64,000 nt of DNA from Glossina fuscipes (GCF_014805625.2 NW_023998426.1:1006350-1070349); one strand, 5' to 3'. Positions 37,540-50,219 are shown, numbered from the stretch's first letter. The notes: a model not told the origin generated them from the sequence alone. Numbers and translations are program-made.

Positions 37540-38146
37540 TGCTCAAATCAATTCAGGATCATCAAGAATATATTACTGCTACCAGAAAATTCTGTCCGTC
37601 TTTATGATAGTTTCTAAATTCTAAATCAATTTAAGCGTATCCATCCGTCTGTCGATCTGTCTGTTTGTGTAAATGTCTGTGATAAGCAGACCCCTGTTTG
37701 CAAAAATGCCCTAAACGGGTTCAAAGTTGGGACAAAGATCGGATGTGTTTGCAAGCGGTTTGGTGCTGAAATTGAGCCAAATCGCTTGCAGTTCACGACC
37801 ATAGTACGGCATACCCTGAGACCGTTTCCATTTTCAAAAGTAAAAAAAGGTGTTTTTTTGCTCCCTTCTTATAAACCACATAAGATGCAACAATAACAAT
37901 TGGTAGCTATATTCTATGGGCGGCTTTGTAACACTTGTAGAAAAATGGAAAAACTCGGCCACGCCTACTGATTGTTATAGAATTGTAGAATTTCATTCTT
38001 TGACCAAAACACATGTAGCGCCCAAAAAGAAGCTGCTGAAGAGAACACACAAAGGCCACATACTTTTCATCAGTATTAAGCGGTGATGGGAATAAAAGAC
38101 TCTGTTATCGGCGAATATAATTTTCTTACTTGTTTTGCTTTTCAAA
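37540..38146 (+). mobile_element. H2 element (DINE-1-type repeat)
   Basis: Second repeat family: AGAATATATTACTGC, TTTAAGCGTATCCATCCGTC, TGTCGATCTGTCTG, a CGGCCACGCCTACTGATTG block and a terminal GCGGTGATGGGAATAAAAG...TCGGCGAATATAATTTTCTTACTTGTTTT. Inverted, that end reads AAACAAGTAAGAAAATTATA-TTCG..., the same layout as the H1 end and very like Drosophila DINE-1/Helentron termini. Contains the overlapping chance frames at 38083-38404. Confidence 0.6.
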
Positions 38147-38793
38147 GCGCAGACATTCTCAGTTTATGTTACACCATAGATGGAACTTTTAACCGATTTG
38201 GTCCATTTTCAATACCAATGTGCAAAAAAAAATTTTCCAATGTTTTTGGGGAATTTGAAGCCGATATCTCAATTTTCCCAGGCAGTCGAATGTTGGACAT
38301 ACTGGAAAACCGAGGGGCAGAACATATTTAGATCGATCCAAGATTTGATGGTGGTCCACCGAGAAAATCCTGCCCGTTGTTACAATCCTTATTTCCGAGT
38401 ATGATCCGAAATGGTCTGTTGAGATGAATCTAACCTTTCCGTAATCTCCGAAGTTGTCAAAAAAGGATTTAACACGAGCTTGACAGTATCGTCGCCGATT
38501 AAAGATATTCGCATAAAGTATACCTTACCAGAAATTATCTACATATTTAAAGTTTTTCGAACCACCTTTCGCATTTTCTACCAGAAGCTGTACCTTCACC
38601 ACCAAACACTTTCAATAACATTCTACACTCTGTTGGAGCATTTTTTCCTTGCTGGAAGTCATATAAAATGCAGTAATGTGAATGAACTTCCGCAGTACGC
38701 ATGCGTGCACGATTGCGTCTCACGTAATACTAGGATGAATAATCTTCGTTTTAGTTCTTTTGCTTGGTCCAGTATGTGTACATTCAGCGGTAT

Positions 38794-38795
<2 letters not shown>

Positions 38796-38826
<31 letters not shown>
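38796..38826 (+). repeat. (GA)n microsatellite
   Basis: About 15 GA units. It lies inside, and probably explains, the longest chance frame of the repeat-rich half (38480-38962). Confidence 0.95.
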
Positions 38827-38829
<3 letters not shown>

Positions 38830-39899
38830 ATATAGTGTCAAATGCGCAAACTTGTTCAAACTTTTTTTTAAATCGAAACAGACAGAACTGTCCGACAAGC
38901 CTATTACTTACTTTAACGGACGTCTCAACCTTCCTTTTGCATGCTGCAAGCCTTTTGACTAAAATCTAATAAATGCAACGATTTTCGAAATTTTTCGTGA
39001 AAGGCAACAAAAAAAAAAAAAAAACAAACGGTCTTCATTAAATTTAATAACTTATTCTGTGCATACTTGACGTATTCTAGCTTACATTCAATGCTTCATA
39101 TAACATATTACATAAGTAAATATTTATTTTACGAATATCCATTAAATGTATGCACACTTTTGCAAACAATTATGTATAGTCAGCCGGTTAGATATACACT
39201 CAGCAATATTTTGGTCAAGTCCAGTTATATTAGTTTATTTTCCGCAAATATATATATATATATGTATATATATGTATGTATAATATATATTATGTATATA
39301 TTCATATATGCATTTATAGTTATGTGGTTTATGTAGATATATATGCATGTGGTCTATATGTAACTAGACGACTGTAGAGCAAATATGTAATATGTTCAGA
39401 ATTTTATGGTATTGTGGTTTTCGAAATAAAATTTGTTTACAAAGTTTGTCCTAGTTTGGCATATAACATTCGATTTTCTAACCAATGCAATCAACGGGTA
39501 ACATGCCCGCCATTAGAAGACAGGGGAAATTATTATCCCACTTAAAACTCATAGGCAATATGCATTTTTATTGCACTTTCGAAACAGCTCAGGTACAAAT
39601 TTTCTCTAATAACTTGATTACAAATTATTCTAAGGTATCTATCTATCTATAATTATACTTTTAAAACTCTAATAGCCTTGATAAACTTTTCTTCTTTTTT
39701 ATTCGGTACACTCGAATCGGCCTTAATTAAAATTGTTTTTCGAAATTTTGAAAAAAAAAACAGCTTGTTTTTTTTTCCCAACTAGAGCTTGAAAAAAAAT
39801 AAAAAGAAAAGATAATCATTTGTTATTTTCAAGTTTCAGAATATTTTCAGGAGAAACTTTATTCCATTTGGTAAAGTGTAAAATTAACAGAGGCCTTAC

Positions 39900-40345
39900 A
39901 AAAAAAATCGTCTTGTTACTGGAAACAAAGTGCACAACATTGGCAATCGAAAGGATTTATAGAATCTTCCGTTATGTTACATAAGCTACTGGAACTGAGA
40001 AACATTGACGTACGATTGATCATCGCCTTCTATGCAGGTGATAGTTCTCTGCAGGTACCATCTGGGAAAACCACAGGTATCTCCGAAACGAATTCATGTA
40101 GATCCTCGTAAGGAACGAGCGAAACATACCAACACATCCTATGTGAAAACGAGGCCATCAGCAGCAGATTTAGAAACCTAGTGCCTGACGATCACTGATA
40201 CAATATGATGATCTGAGTCAAAGAATATAGTGGTGGTGGGATTCATAAGAATCCTAAAATTTGGAAGACTAGCAGCATGAGTGAGCAAGATAGATTCTCT
40301 AGGTTGCCGCCGAACCAACTGCTCACACTGTAATAACAATAGTAG
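39900..40345 (+). mobile_element. 3' fragment of a LINE (Jockey/LOA-like non-LTR retrotransposon)
   Basis: One frame reads KLLELRNIDVRLIIAFYAGD, SSLQVPSGKTTGISETNSCR, a stop, then ETYQHILCENEAISSRFRNL. This matches the C-terminal block after the RNase H region of many insect LINEs (LLxLSRxDxRxxxGxxTGHxxLxxHLxKxG......CRxC....ETxxHILCECEA). After it comes FSRLPPNQLLTL and a TAATAACAATAGTAGTAATAG tail near 40,330-40,350. It is 5' truncated and degraded. Confidence 0.7.
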
Positions 40346-40644
40346 TAATAGCATACGTCTTAAGCCCGTGCTTAAGCCCGGTTAACACCATCAAGGTCTT
40401 ACTTGCAGAGTCATTCTACAAACTTCTAAAGTTTACGTAATTGGTATACTTTCGCAGATTTAAGTGTTCCGTTAGATACTTTAGCAATTCAAATTTAAAG
40501 TCAATTATTAACTCCGTTTGGAACGTGCGGTCAAAACTCTGGTGTTTAACAATTTACCAGTGCGCAGCAGCAATCTAAGAATTTAATAACACAAATACTT
40601 CCAATTTTCTTATTTGAAAAATTTTATTGTAAGCTTAAAAATAT

Positions 40645-40952
40645 ATATGAAAAAAAGTAAAGTAACACTATAGTGAGCCACGGTTCAGCATTAAGGACCC
40701 TACAGTTAGATACCCTGCCGTTACTCACATAACGGCTTCTCAAAATAAGGTTATTATATGGGAAGTGGGCGCGATCGGAACCGTTCACAACAGCGTTTGC
40801 ACGACAGTGTGCGGACTGTACGGAAAACAAAACAGCCAGACAGACGGGCTTGCCGAACAGACAGTGCTCATCATATCTCGAGTAATTCTGAGTGTTGCTT
40901 GCATGCCTGCAAACTTAAGATACCCTTGTACCCTAAGTGGTGTATGATATAA
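40645..40952 (-). mobile_element. H1 element
   Basis: CACTATAGTGAGCCACGG, AGGACCCTACAGTTAG, GGCGCGATCGGAACCGTTCA, AACAGCCAGACAGACGGG and CCTTGTACCCTAAGTGGTGT. The middle is shortened. Confidence 0.65.
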
Positions 40953-41405
40953 AACAAACTCCTGTTGCTCTTCAAAATAGACTTCGTAATAGTTATAGAT
41001 TCGCTTCACTACACTGGAAAGTGTTTTCAAGTCAAGCATAAGAAAATTACTTTTGCCTTCAAAATGATTTTTTCCGCTTTCGTAAGCAGCGTGCGATTCA
41101 GTGGACATCGTAATGAAAAGATCAATTGAAAGGAAAAGCCTCGCCCATTGTGAACACTTGACATTAATTATGATTTTGCCCGATATTTAGAAATTAATAA
41201 TAATATTATACACGAATTGTATGCACCCTACTAAAGATATAAATGAAAAGTTCGAGTTCAATTACTTCAAAGTCATTGAGAAGAGTTTTCGCTTCTAAAA
41301 ACCAATTGAATACATTTCGCAACCTATTATATAATATAAATTTAACAGATTGGACGAGAAGGAAGGAAATCAATTTAATCTAAACTTTAAATTTAAAATT
41401 TTTTC

Positions 41406-41558
41406 GAGGAATCTCGACTAAGAAGTCAATGGTCGTGGGTTCGAATCTCAAGTGCGGTAAAGTTTTTAATAAAACCCGTTAGCCTTAAATACTAGTGCTT
41501 TTAAGAGTTTAGTCTTAGAATTTATTTGTCTGGCGAAATTAATAATAATAATAATAAT
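41406..41558 (+). mobile_element. SINE copy, 5' truncated, with 11-bp duplication
   Basis: Same family as the 58190 element: GGTCGTGGGTTCGAATCTCA, AAGTGCGGTAAAG, AGTCTTAGAATTTATTTG and an (AAT)n tail. Flanked by AAAATTTTTTC at 41395-41405 and 41559-41569. Box A is lost. It has inserted just before a diverged tandem array. Confidence 0.88.
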
Positions 41559-41589
41559 AAAATTTTTTCAAGCTATTATAAGGTTAAGA

Positions 41590-42570
41590 AGATGCAGAGT
41601 CTTAGAGAAAAGAGCCAGCTCAACATAAAGTTATCTTCGTCTGTTTTCTGTTAAGAAAATGAATCTTTTTCGATTTAAATTTTAACTGGAGATTAAAAAC
41701 CTTGTTAAAGTTTTACGGGATGCAAAAGATATGCATTTTGTTAAAAGGCCAGTCAACTCAACTTAAAAATATCTTCTTCTATTCTTCTCTTCGGTTTAAA
41801 GTCTAATTGGAGATTGAAAACATTGTCATACTATTATTAGATGAAGAAGCTAGAAATTTTGCCAGATGGGAATAAACTGAATTCAAAACCACTATTATTT
41901 CACTATTTCGATTACTATTCTAACGGAAGATGAAAAACATTCTCAAAGCAATACGAGATGAAGAAGAAACGGACAAAGCAAACTTCTTTTGATTCGACTT
42001 CTAAGCTCAAGCGGTAAAGACATTGTCAGATCGGTATTATCAGATTAAGAAAATACAAATTTTGTTAGAAAAGAATTGACCTTAGTTAAAACTATTTTCT
42101 TCTAGGTACAGATTTTGACAGAAAGGAGTCAACTCAAGCTAAATAAAACGTAACTTCTTCTCTTCTCCTCTTAATAAAATAAACTTTTTTTGGTTCTAGT
42201 TCTAACTGGAGATTAAAAACGTCTGTAAAGAAAACAAATGCTTTCCCATTCAAGTTCTAATGGGAAATTTAAAAAGTTCTCATACTATTACCAGATGTAA
42301 AAGGTACAGATTTTGCCAGAAGGGAATCAACTTAATCCAAAGCTGTCTTGTTCTACTCTTCTGTTAGCAAACCGAATATGTTTTAATTTCAATTCTAACT
42401 GGAGATTAAAAAGTTTATCGCATTATTATCCGATAGAAAAATTACAAATTTTCCCATGGAATGATATCAACTTAACGCAAAAGTCTATTCTACTCTTCAG
42501 TTAACAAACTGAATCTTTTTTGGTTCCAGTTTTAACTGGAGATTAAAGGCATTGTCAGAATATTATAAGA
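41590..42570 (+). repeat. Diverged tandem array, about 115-140-bp units
   Basis: About seven or eight units share TCTAACTGGAGATTAAAAAC followed by ATTGTCA, then a 'CAGATGAAGAAGATACAAATTTTGCCAGAAGGGAATCAACTTAA'-like part (worded loosely), then TTCTTCTACTCTTCTGTTAA. Starts of the GGAGATTAAAAA block fall near 41684, 41804, 41921, 42003, 42201, 42257, 42391 and 42531. Short spacings mark deletions. A SINE lies at its left edge. Confidence 0.75.
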
Positions 42571-43275
42571 AATGATGAGCAATAGATTATTGACTAATGA
42601 ATATGATTTTTCGTCTTATTTTTAATTTGATTTCAAATTGTTTTCACTTTTATCTAACAAAAATAAACATCTTCATATGTATGTATAAATATATATATAT
42701 ATACATATATATGCATGTAGTATCTATATGATATAAATGCTATTAAAATGTTTATAACATTGTAAACTTACTTTGTTTCTTCTTGCTTTAAAGTTGATTA
42801 ATAATATCCGATATAATTAATTTCTTTCCAAAAAAAAAAAAAAAAAAAAACAAAACAAAAAATGAAAAGAAATAAAATATGTGTTCTGATTTCGTGAGAT
42901 GGCGAAGTGCGAGAAACAAGTCTTTTTTTTTTATTTATTTTCAAAAAGTTTGTTCAGAATTTTTCTGCTTTCAGTAGAACTAAAAAGTTTTCTTTTGAAT
43001 TAAATAAGAATGAGATATTTTTGTTTTCTTCTTCTTCTTCTTGTTTCTCTTTTTTTTTTTTTTTTGTTTTATTGATCTGATAGTTATTAAACGGTTATAT
43101 GTAGAGCACCGAGATTTTCATTGATTTTTTTTTTACACACTTGCACCATTTATTTAACACATGTGTTGACTTAAACATCGATCAACGATGTTTTGCAAGA
43201 GATCTAAACAAAATTTATTAAAAAAAAAAAAAATTATTTGATTTATCTATATTAAGCGAAAGAGGGAGTGAGATG

Positions 43276-43313
<38 letters not shown>

Positions 43314-43846
43314 CATGTTGAAAATCACGAAAAAGTAAGTAATAAACGCGGGTCTTTTTTTCTTCTCTTTTATCCTATGAATCAAGAGGAAAAACGTAGT
43401 AATTATTTTTTTTTTTTTTTTTAACTTAATGATTACAAGTTAAGCTTGTTTTACCGTTGTTAAGAGATGATAAAATGACTCAAAGTGCAATGACAACAAT
43501 GTTTACACGTTTTGGACGGCGGCTAAATCACTGATAATAAATAATTCTTTTATTTTTTTTTTTATGACTTTGAATTTATTATGTCTCGGATGAGAGTAAC
43601 ATTTAACTGGGCACTTGGTTTGGAAACACTTGTCTATCGCGTATGTGTGATTTTGCAAATTTTTGAAATGATAATAAATAAATAAATAATAAACATTTGA
43701 CTTTTATGTTAGACCTTTCCAAGCGCACACACACACACAGGCACAGCCAGGCACATACAGGCACACATATATAAATGCATGCGTAAGTGTATTATACAAA
43801 GAGAAACTAAATTTTTACTATTGATTTGATTTATTTCTATTGTCTT

Positions 43847-43879
<33 letters not shown>

Positions 43880-45788
43880 TGTACTTGAGGCGAACATTAA
43901 AAAGAAAACCGGTATAAAATTTTCTTTGAAAATAGAAAAAAATCCTTCATAAACTTAACTGACACATTTTATTTTATGCATGTAAGTAAGTAAAGCGTAA
44001 ATGTGTACAGTGTTAGAGGTTATAACCTTGTTTTGTAAGCCATTAACTGCATTTAAATGTTGCAAGAAACCTTAAAAAAAACTCAAGTAAAATAAATGCT
44101 TTTTCGCTTTTCATATTTCGTAATTAATGTCCCCAAAAATAATGGCTGGATAATGAGAACAACACAATATACATATATATATATATATATGTATATATGT
44201 ATATAAAATAATTTAAAATGTTTCTAAATTTAACATAGCGGAGAACCGAACTTCCGAAACGTTCAGAGCCGACCTATAGCGAAGCAAGGCAACGACCATT
44301 AAGAACGCACCACCTACTGACACCAAACACTATTTAAGTGAATATTGATTGTTTCTATTTGCCTTAGAGCACACAAGCGCACATAGTCGCCGCATATTAA
44401 CTTTATGCGATTCGTGTAGATATGTGCCATGTACACAAAACAGGACCAGGTAGATAGATAATCAATTTTGTTCTTCTTTCTTTATCGTTTCTTTAAAACA
44501 AAAAACCTATTCTAGTTTTTCTTTTCATATCATTTTAAATCATGTGTTTTTTACTTCACCTAGTTTTTTTTTTTTTTTTCTGCCATCTTATCTTATGCTT
44601 TATATCTATATACTTTTTCACTTGCCTAAAAATGTGAATGTATGCCTGTGTGAGTGTTATTTTTCTTTTTTTTTTTTTGTTGTTTTTTGTTTTTTTCATT
44701 TGTAACCAAAACTATTTCTTTTTCTCTCCAAGGATGTTTTTTTTAACTAACATTATCAATGAATATTTAACTATATTTAATATTTTTTTATATATAAATA
44801 AATTATTTATTTTAACCTTAGATCTAAACACTTTTTCCATAAAAAAAAGTTGAAAATAAATTAAACGAAAAATTATTTAATCAATTTTATACACTTTGCT
44901 ATAATTTTTCTTATACAGGTAGGTATATGTATGCATATATACATATATATTTATATATATATATATATATACACGTTTATTATTTTATTACACCAATTAT
45001 TTAAACCGATTTAAAACTGAATTATTTCCGAGCCAAAAAACTACTGAGAATACTGAGAATCTATATTGTATTCCTTATTGAATCTCTGCGATATATATGC
45101 CTTTATAGATAAAAAGTACTGATGTAAATGAAGATAACAAAAATGAGAGAAAGAGAAATACGCCTTTCATATGTAAACAAATTTCCCTTATAAATTGAAA
45201 AAAAAAATGGGAAATTTAATGGTTTCTCTCTCTCTCTCTTCTCGAAGATAATAACGATGAGAGATACCAAATCTTTGTATAAAGATTTGATAAGATTGTG
45301 TAAATTCTGTGGTACTGATGTCTTGCATTTAATTATGGCAACTCTAGAGCGAACGTCAAATGCAAAAAAAAAGCCAAAACAACAACAAAAAAGAAAAATA
45401 TTTTATTAGAGATCGTGTTTCTTTTTATTAAGAAAAAATTAACAAGAGATTAGAGAAATTTAGAAAATAGAAAATATATATAATTTAATTTATTAACTAT
45501 TCGTCATAATTCAGAAAACTCAGTAAAAAAAGTTTTCTTTTTAATATAATCGTGTGTTCGAAGTGTGTGTGTTTAAGATTCCATTATTTGATGATTCCAT
45601 GCTCTCTGTAAAACAAATGAAAAACTTAATGAAAATGTGCATTTAGTAGATTTATAATTGGAAAAATGACGATGACAACGTATTCTTAAGAAGTGTATAG
45701 AAATTACTCCAAGAGACTTAATTTTCGGAACATTTTTCCAAGTTAAGAGTTTATACTTTTTCATCGGAACTTTGAAGTAATAGAAGAT
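42571..45788. other. Transposon-poor block upstream of the DHHC gene
   Basis: Rich in A/T runs, (GA)n, (TC)n, AT runs and (CTT)n, with no transposon seen in about 3 kb. It probably contains the DHHC promoter and 5'UTR; no confident TATA or initiator could be set. Confidence 0.5.
43284..43308 (+). repeat. (GA)n microsatellite
   Basis: About 12 GA units; a reciprocal (TC)n lies at 43855-43879. Confidence 0.95.
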
Positions 45789-48700
45789 ATGAGTAACTTA
45801 GGAGAGCGTAAAAAGAAGACAAATTCTTGTGCTGGATGCATGCGTGTCCTTAAATGGATACCGGTATTATTTATACTCTCCATTATAGTTTGGTCCTATT
45901 ATGCCTATGTCGTAGAATTATGCATACGTAAGTTCCGTAAGAATACAAAATTTTCCATTCCTTTATACTATTCTCCACTTCTTTCCTCTATAGTTGCTAT
46001 TGACAATACCGCTGAGAAGGTTATATTTTTGCTATTCTATCACATAATAAACACACTTTTTCTATGGTCATATTGGAAAACGATATTCACACCTGCTGGC
46101 ACGGTACCATCTACTGTAAGTTACCATTTTTATGCATTTAAATTAATCTACAAACAGTGAAAGTGATTCATTGACGATAAGATAACATTTCAAATATTGT
46201 TTGTTTTTTATTCATCAACTTTTTACACTAATAGTGGCGTATCCCCGAAGTGGAAATCGAACGTTTACTCCGCATTGAAAACCAAGAACAACAAAAAAGA
46301 TTGCTCGAATATATTGCGAAAGATTATCCAGTATCCAATCGGTAAAAATATTTGCCTTCTTGCATATAAATTATACCCATCACCATAACGGCTACATTCA
46401 CTTTGTTAAAATATTTTCAATATCTAAAAGGAAGCTTCAGATACCTCATAAAATATAGATATTCTCGATCACTATCAGATTCTAAACCGATACAAACATT
46501 GCAAATTCTTGCGCGCAGAATCAAATCGAACTGAGAACACGACGAAAATGACCGGTGACCATCGCTGCAATAATAAAGATTTTCCTTTGACCGGTTCCTT
46601 ACATGCATACGTAGATATTGAAAAAAAACTGTTCCACTCAATTTATAAAACATTAGCAGAACCTTCAGATACCATACCTTATCTATATTATGGATCAAAA
46701 TTAAACAAGCGGTGATGGGTATAAACTCGGTTGCGACCGAATATAATTTTCTTACCTATTACGAATTTTTTTCTCTTTCTCTTTTTTTTTTTTTTTTAGG
46801 ACCCTTAGTGGTTCAATACGATTTTGTGACAAATGCAAAATCATTAAACCGGATCGTTCGCATCATTGCAGTGTTTGTGGAACTTGCATTTTAAAAATGG
46901 ATCATCACTGCCCTTGGGTTAATAATTGTGTTAATTTTACAAATTACAAATTTTTTGTGCTCTTTCTGGGCTACGCTCTACTATATTGCCTGTACGTAGC
47001 TTTAACTTCATTAGAATGTTTTATACGATTCTGGAGGGTAAGTGTAAATAATCCCCGTATATTATTTGACCCGAATGCAATGTAGTTCAATTATAATTTG
47101 TGTTTCCTGATATAATCAAGTCGGAATTTGTTGAACAGGGTGAATTGGGCGGTAGTATGGGCCGTTTTCATATATTGTTCCTATTTTTTGTGGCCTTCAT
47201 GTTCGCCATCAGTTTGATTAGTCTCTTTGGTTATCATGTCTATTTGCTGCTAGTGAATCGTACCACGTTAGGTAAGCGTTTACTATTTTATGCATAATTT
47301 TTGCAGAAAAGAAAAACACTGAATAATCTTTTTAAACACTTTGTAGAGGCCTTTCGTGCACCTATTTTTCGTATTGGCGGTCAGGATAAAAATGGTTACA
47401 ATTTAGGTAAATTGGCCAATTTTCAAGAAGTATTTGGTGATGACTGGAAATTGTGGTTTTTGCCAGTTTTTACCAGGTAATTACAGAACATAATTTTAAT
47501 TAATTTTTATTTGATGTGTCGTATGTCGAATGTTTAGTTTAGTTATTTTTTTATTCAGCTAAATTAACTTTTGTACATGTTATAACATATAAAGAAAGAT
47601 ATTTAAAATGTTTGCTTGCTGTGAACTAATACTTAACATACTTTTTTCTTAGTAATGAAAATGGAAAATTAATTACAATATAAGCCCGCAACAGAGGTTG
47701 CAATCATTCTCAAAAACATTGTATGTCGATTTAGTGATGTCCGTTTGTTGTTGTGCTTCTTATCAAAAACAAACAGAAAAAAATTGAAAGAAAACTGAAA
47801 TGCATCAGAAAAAATTTCCGTGAACCGGAATTGAAAATCATCCTGTTCCGAATGCATTAAGTAAAATAATTAAATAATCAGTCAAAAAAAGTGTTTGTTG
47901 CCTTGAGTTTTCTAGGCATTTGCAGAATCATTTCAGTTTCATATTTCCTGCCTTACAAGTTTAAGAATTGATATACTGAACTGCAGATAAACGTTTTTAA
48001 TTTGACTTGAGATCTTAAATAGAAGCTTATGGGAATTCTAATCAAAAATGCATCTATATTTTGAAACCTTTAGCATATAATTCTAGATAAAATGACAAAA
48101 TTACTATACTCATAATCCCTATGGTGTATATGCTACAAATAAAGAGCCGTAACTAAATAAATGTTCTAACAGTAAACCGCACTTGCCTATAGACAAATCG
48201 CAGGAATATTAACTCATTATCACATCAGTTTTCAACACCATCTTTGAATGCAAGCTCACGTAATGTGTTGATTAATAATAACAGTATAAAGCCTCCTCCA
48301 ACTAATGGATAGTCTTGAGTTTGATAAAAACAAAAAATCACCAAATTCTGCGCTTGATCGTGAGAGAGGTTCGAGATTGTGACCAACAAGCAGAGAAATT
48401 TTGATTCTTTTTAGCAAGCTAAGTGTTAATCTATTTCCATGTCCTACAATCAAATGAAGCATATAACAATCTCTTGTTACCTTCGCCAAGTGCGTAAATG
48501 GCGTTTACCGAGAGTCAATTCCATAATTTTTTCAATATATACTTTACTCAAAACCTCAATCCTTCTTGTAAATTTTTGTTCTGCTTTCAATAAGGCATAA
48601 TTATGGTGGACTTTCTCTAACATTTTTTCTTTTTTCGGTATATCTGTCTAATATAAAAGTCCATAAAAGGAATATTAGCAACTTAGCTAGTGTAAATAAT

Positions 48701-50219
48701 GCCACTCGACTGTTTTATGATTTTATTAACTTAAAAATAAGTGAAAAAACTATAGTGGTATCCGGCCCACCCTTAAATAGCCTACAGGACTTTGTTTAAT
48801 ATAATGAGATGACGTTTCAAAATAAGGTTTTATAAGGGGATGAATGAAAAAGGTGGCTCGATCCGAAACATTTTCAATAGCGTTCGTCTTTGGGACAAAA
48901 CACAATACTCCGAAAATTACAACCTGTAGATTGAACCGAAAAAAACAAGACAGACGGGCACACAGGCAAGCTTAGATCGGTATAATATAAGATGGATCAC
49001 GTCTTTCTGTTTGTTGCATACATCCGCACAAACTTAGCACACTTGCACGACAAGTGGTGTAAAGCGTACTTAATTAGTTAGAGCTACGCTTTGATTAAAC
49101 GACGTCTCTGAATAGATGCCTGCTAATATCGAAGTCGAAACAAATCGAAATTTTTTCAGTACCTAATGTAGAACATAACAAACTATGACTGAAAGTTATA
49201 TTAACACTTCTCCTAAGCAGGTTAACTGATAATTAGAACAAATATAAAATTTTAAATCTTTTCCTTGTTTAGCTTTCTGTTCGATATACAAGAAAGAGGT
49301 TTTTTTTTTTGCTTTCTTATTGTTTTCGCTTACATCTTATAACAAAAATTGATCATCATCATTTTCATCATAGTCTAAAATGGATAAATAATTAATGTTC
49401 AGAATGTCAAAATAGTTTAACATAAAAATAGGTAAACATTTTCTTAGCTCTTACATAAAATAAGTACATAATCGAAAATTTCTCATTAGTGAATGTAATT
49501 TTCGCTCCATGTATGTGTGTCCTTTAACACGATTCTAACTTTCCAATTGCAATATGCATAATACGCATAAAAAATGTTACCTCTCCTGCTATATAATGCA
49601 ATTTTATTGCTAAACGATTTTGTTTTTTTTTTTCACTTGAAACAATATATAAAATGTTATATATATATATATATATCTATGTATATACTTTTGGGTATAT
49701 ACCCCATCTTCTCTATATGCACAAATTTTTTCGACAAACCACAGTCAAGGCGATGGGCTTCGTTATGCAATGAGAACGCAACAAGTGTACCAGAAGCCCA
49801 TCTACAATTCAATGGGTGCTACCGATGCAAGATTGGAGGTACAAGCGACAGATAAGTTAATAAAAAATAATCAAACTTCTACTACAATGTCATCATCATG
49901 TAACGTTAGTTCGGAATTTCGGGAAGATGATGAGCAGCAGTTGCAGCTTGAACCAAAAATCTCATATTTACCAACTGCTGCTGCTGCTGTCGCTGCCGCT
50001 GCCGGTGATGTATCGCCCTCTCATTCTCTTATTGCCAGTGCCGTAAAGTCTGCTTCATGTTCATCAATTATTGCTAATGTTAATAACGGCAATGTAGTCA
50101 TCGCTATGCCCGATTTAGAAGTTGTAACGCAGTTACCGGACAAAGAACAACTGCCTGAAATTAAATTAATCGATGCGTCATTACAGCGAAATGTTGTTGA
50201 AATTCATAAAATTGCATAA
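45789..50219 (+). CDS. DHHC palmitoyltransferase, ZDHHC2/15/20 type (isoform A, 7 exons)
   Basis: Integral-membrane S-acyltransferase that attaches palmitate to cysteines of membrane proteins. Exons by splice signals and phase: 45789-45927, 45994-46115, 46235-46341, 46800-47037, 47139-47271, 47347-47476, 49745-50219, giving 447 aa. The translation shows TM1 (about 23-42), TM2 (56-74), a cysteine-rich domain starting at Cys132, the DHHC motif at 157-160 followed by PWVNNCV (Cys160 is the expected acyl-enzyme residue), TM3 (172-192), TM4 (212-232), the TTxE motif (TTLE, 244-247), and a PaCCT-like NGYNLG...[11 protein letters not shown] segment before residue 290. The last exon adds a cytosolic tail of about 158 aa with an alanine run and many Ser/Glu. 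The start Met lies 8 codons before the CxxC of the short N-terminus, as in Drosophila CG1407, the likely orthologue. Intron 3 carries an H2 repeat. Family assignment is firm; ZDHHC2 versus 15 versus 20 orthology is not resolved. Confidence 0.93.
46400..46766 (+). mobile_element. H2 element in intron 3 of the DHHC gene
   Basis: Begins near ATATAGATATTCTCGATCAC-TATCAGATTCTAAACCG and ends GCGGTGATGGGTATAAACTC, then GGTTGCGACCGAATATAATT and TTCTTACCT, with the stem TCGGT-TGCG-ACCGA. Nearly the whole 458-bp intron 3 is this insertion, so the ancestral intron was probably only about 60-90 bp. It overlaps nothing coding. Confidence 0.68.
47653..47683 (+). CDS. Candidate third, very short last exon of the DHHC gene
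   Basis: A good pyrimidine tract and acceptor (ACTTTTTTCTTAG, ending 47652) is followed by T, again completing Ser290. It then reads NENGKLITI and a stop at 47681-47683, which would give a 299-aa enzyme with almost no tail. It sits 176 bp after exon 6. Support is only the acceptor and matching phase; a 31-nt coding stretch can arise by chance. An AATAAA at about 48136-48141 could end such a transcript. Confidence 0.35.
48735..49085 (-). mobile_element. H1 element in intron 6 of the DHHC gene
   Basis: GTGAAAAAACTATAGTGG, TCCGGCCC, AATAGCCTACAGGAC, GGCTCGATCCGAAACATTTT, ACAACCTGTAGATTGAACCG and the tail CGACAAGTGGTGTAAAGCG. The insertion is antisense to the gene. Confidence 0.7.

Larger units (their letters stand above)
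47477..49744 (+). other. Intron 6 of the DHHC gene
   Basis: GT at 47477 and CACAG at 49744. Besides the candidate short exon it holds mostly unique AT-rich DNA (47,690-48,730) and one antisense H1 repeat (48,735-49,085). No other coding potential was seen. Confidence 0.7.

Noticed and set aside
38480..38962. 160-codon open frame as a gene
   Set aside because: It runs through a (GA)n microsatellite, has no recognisable domain, and follows directly on H2 repeat DNA.
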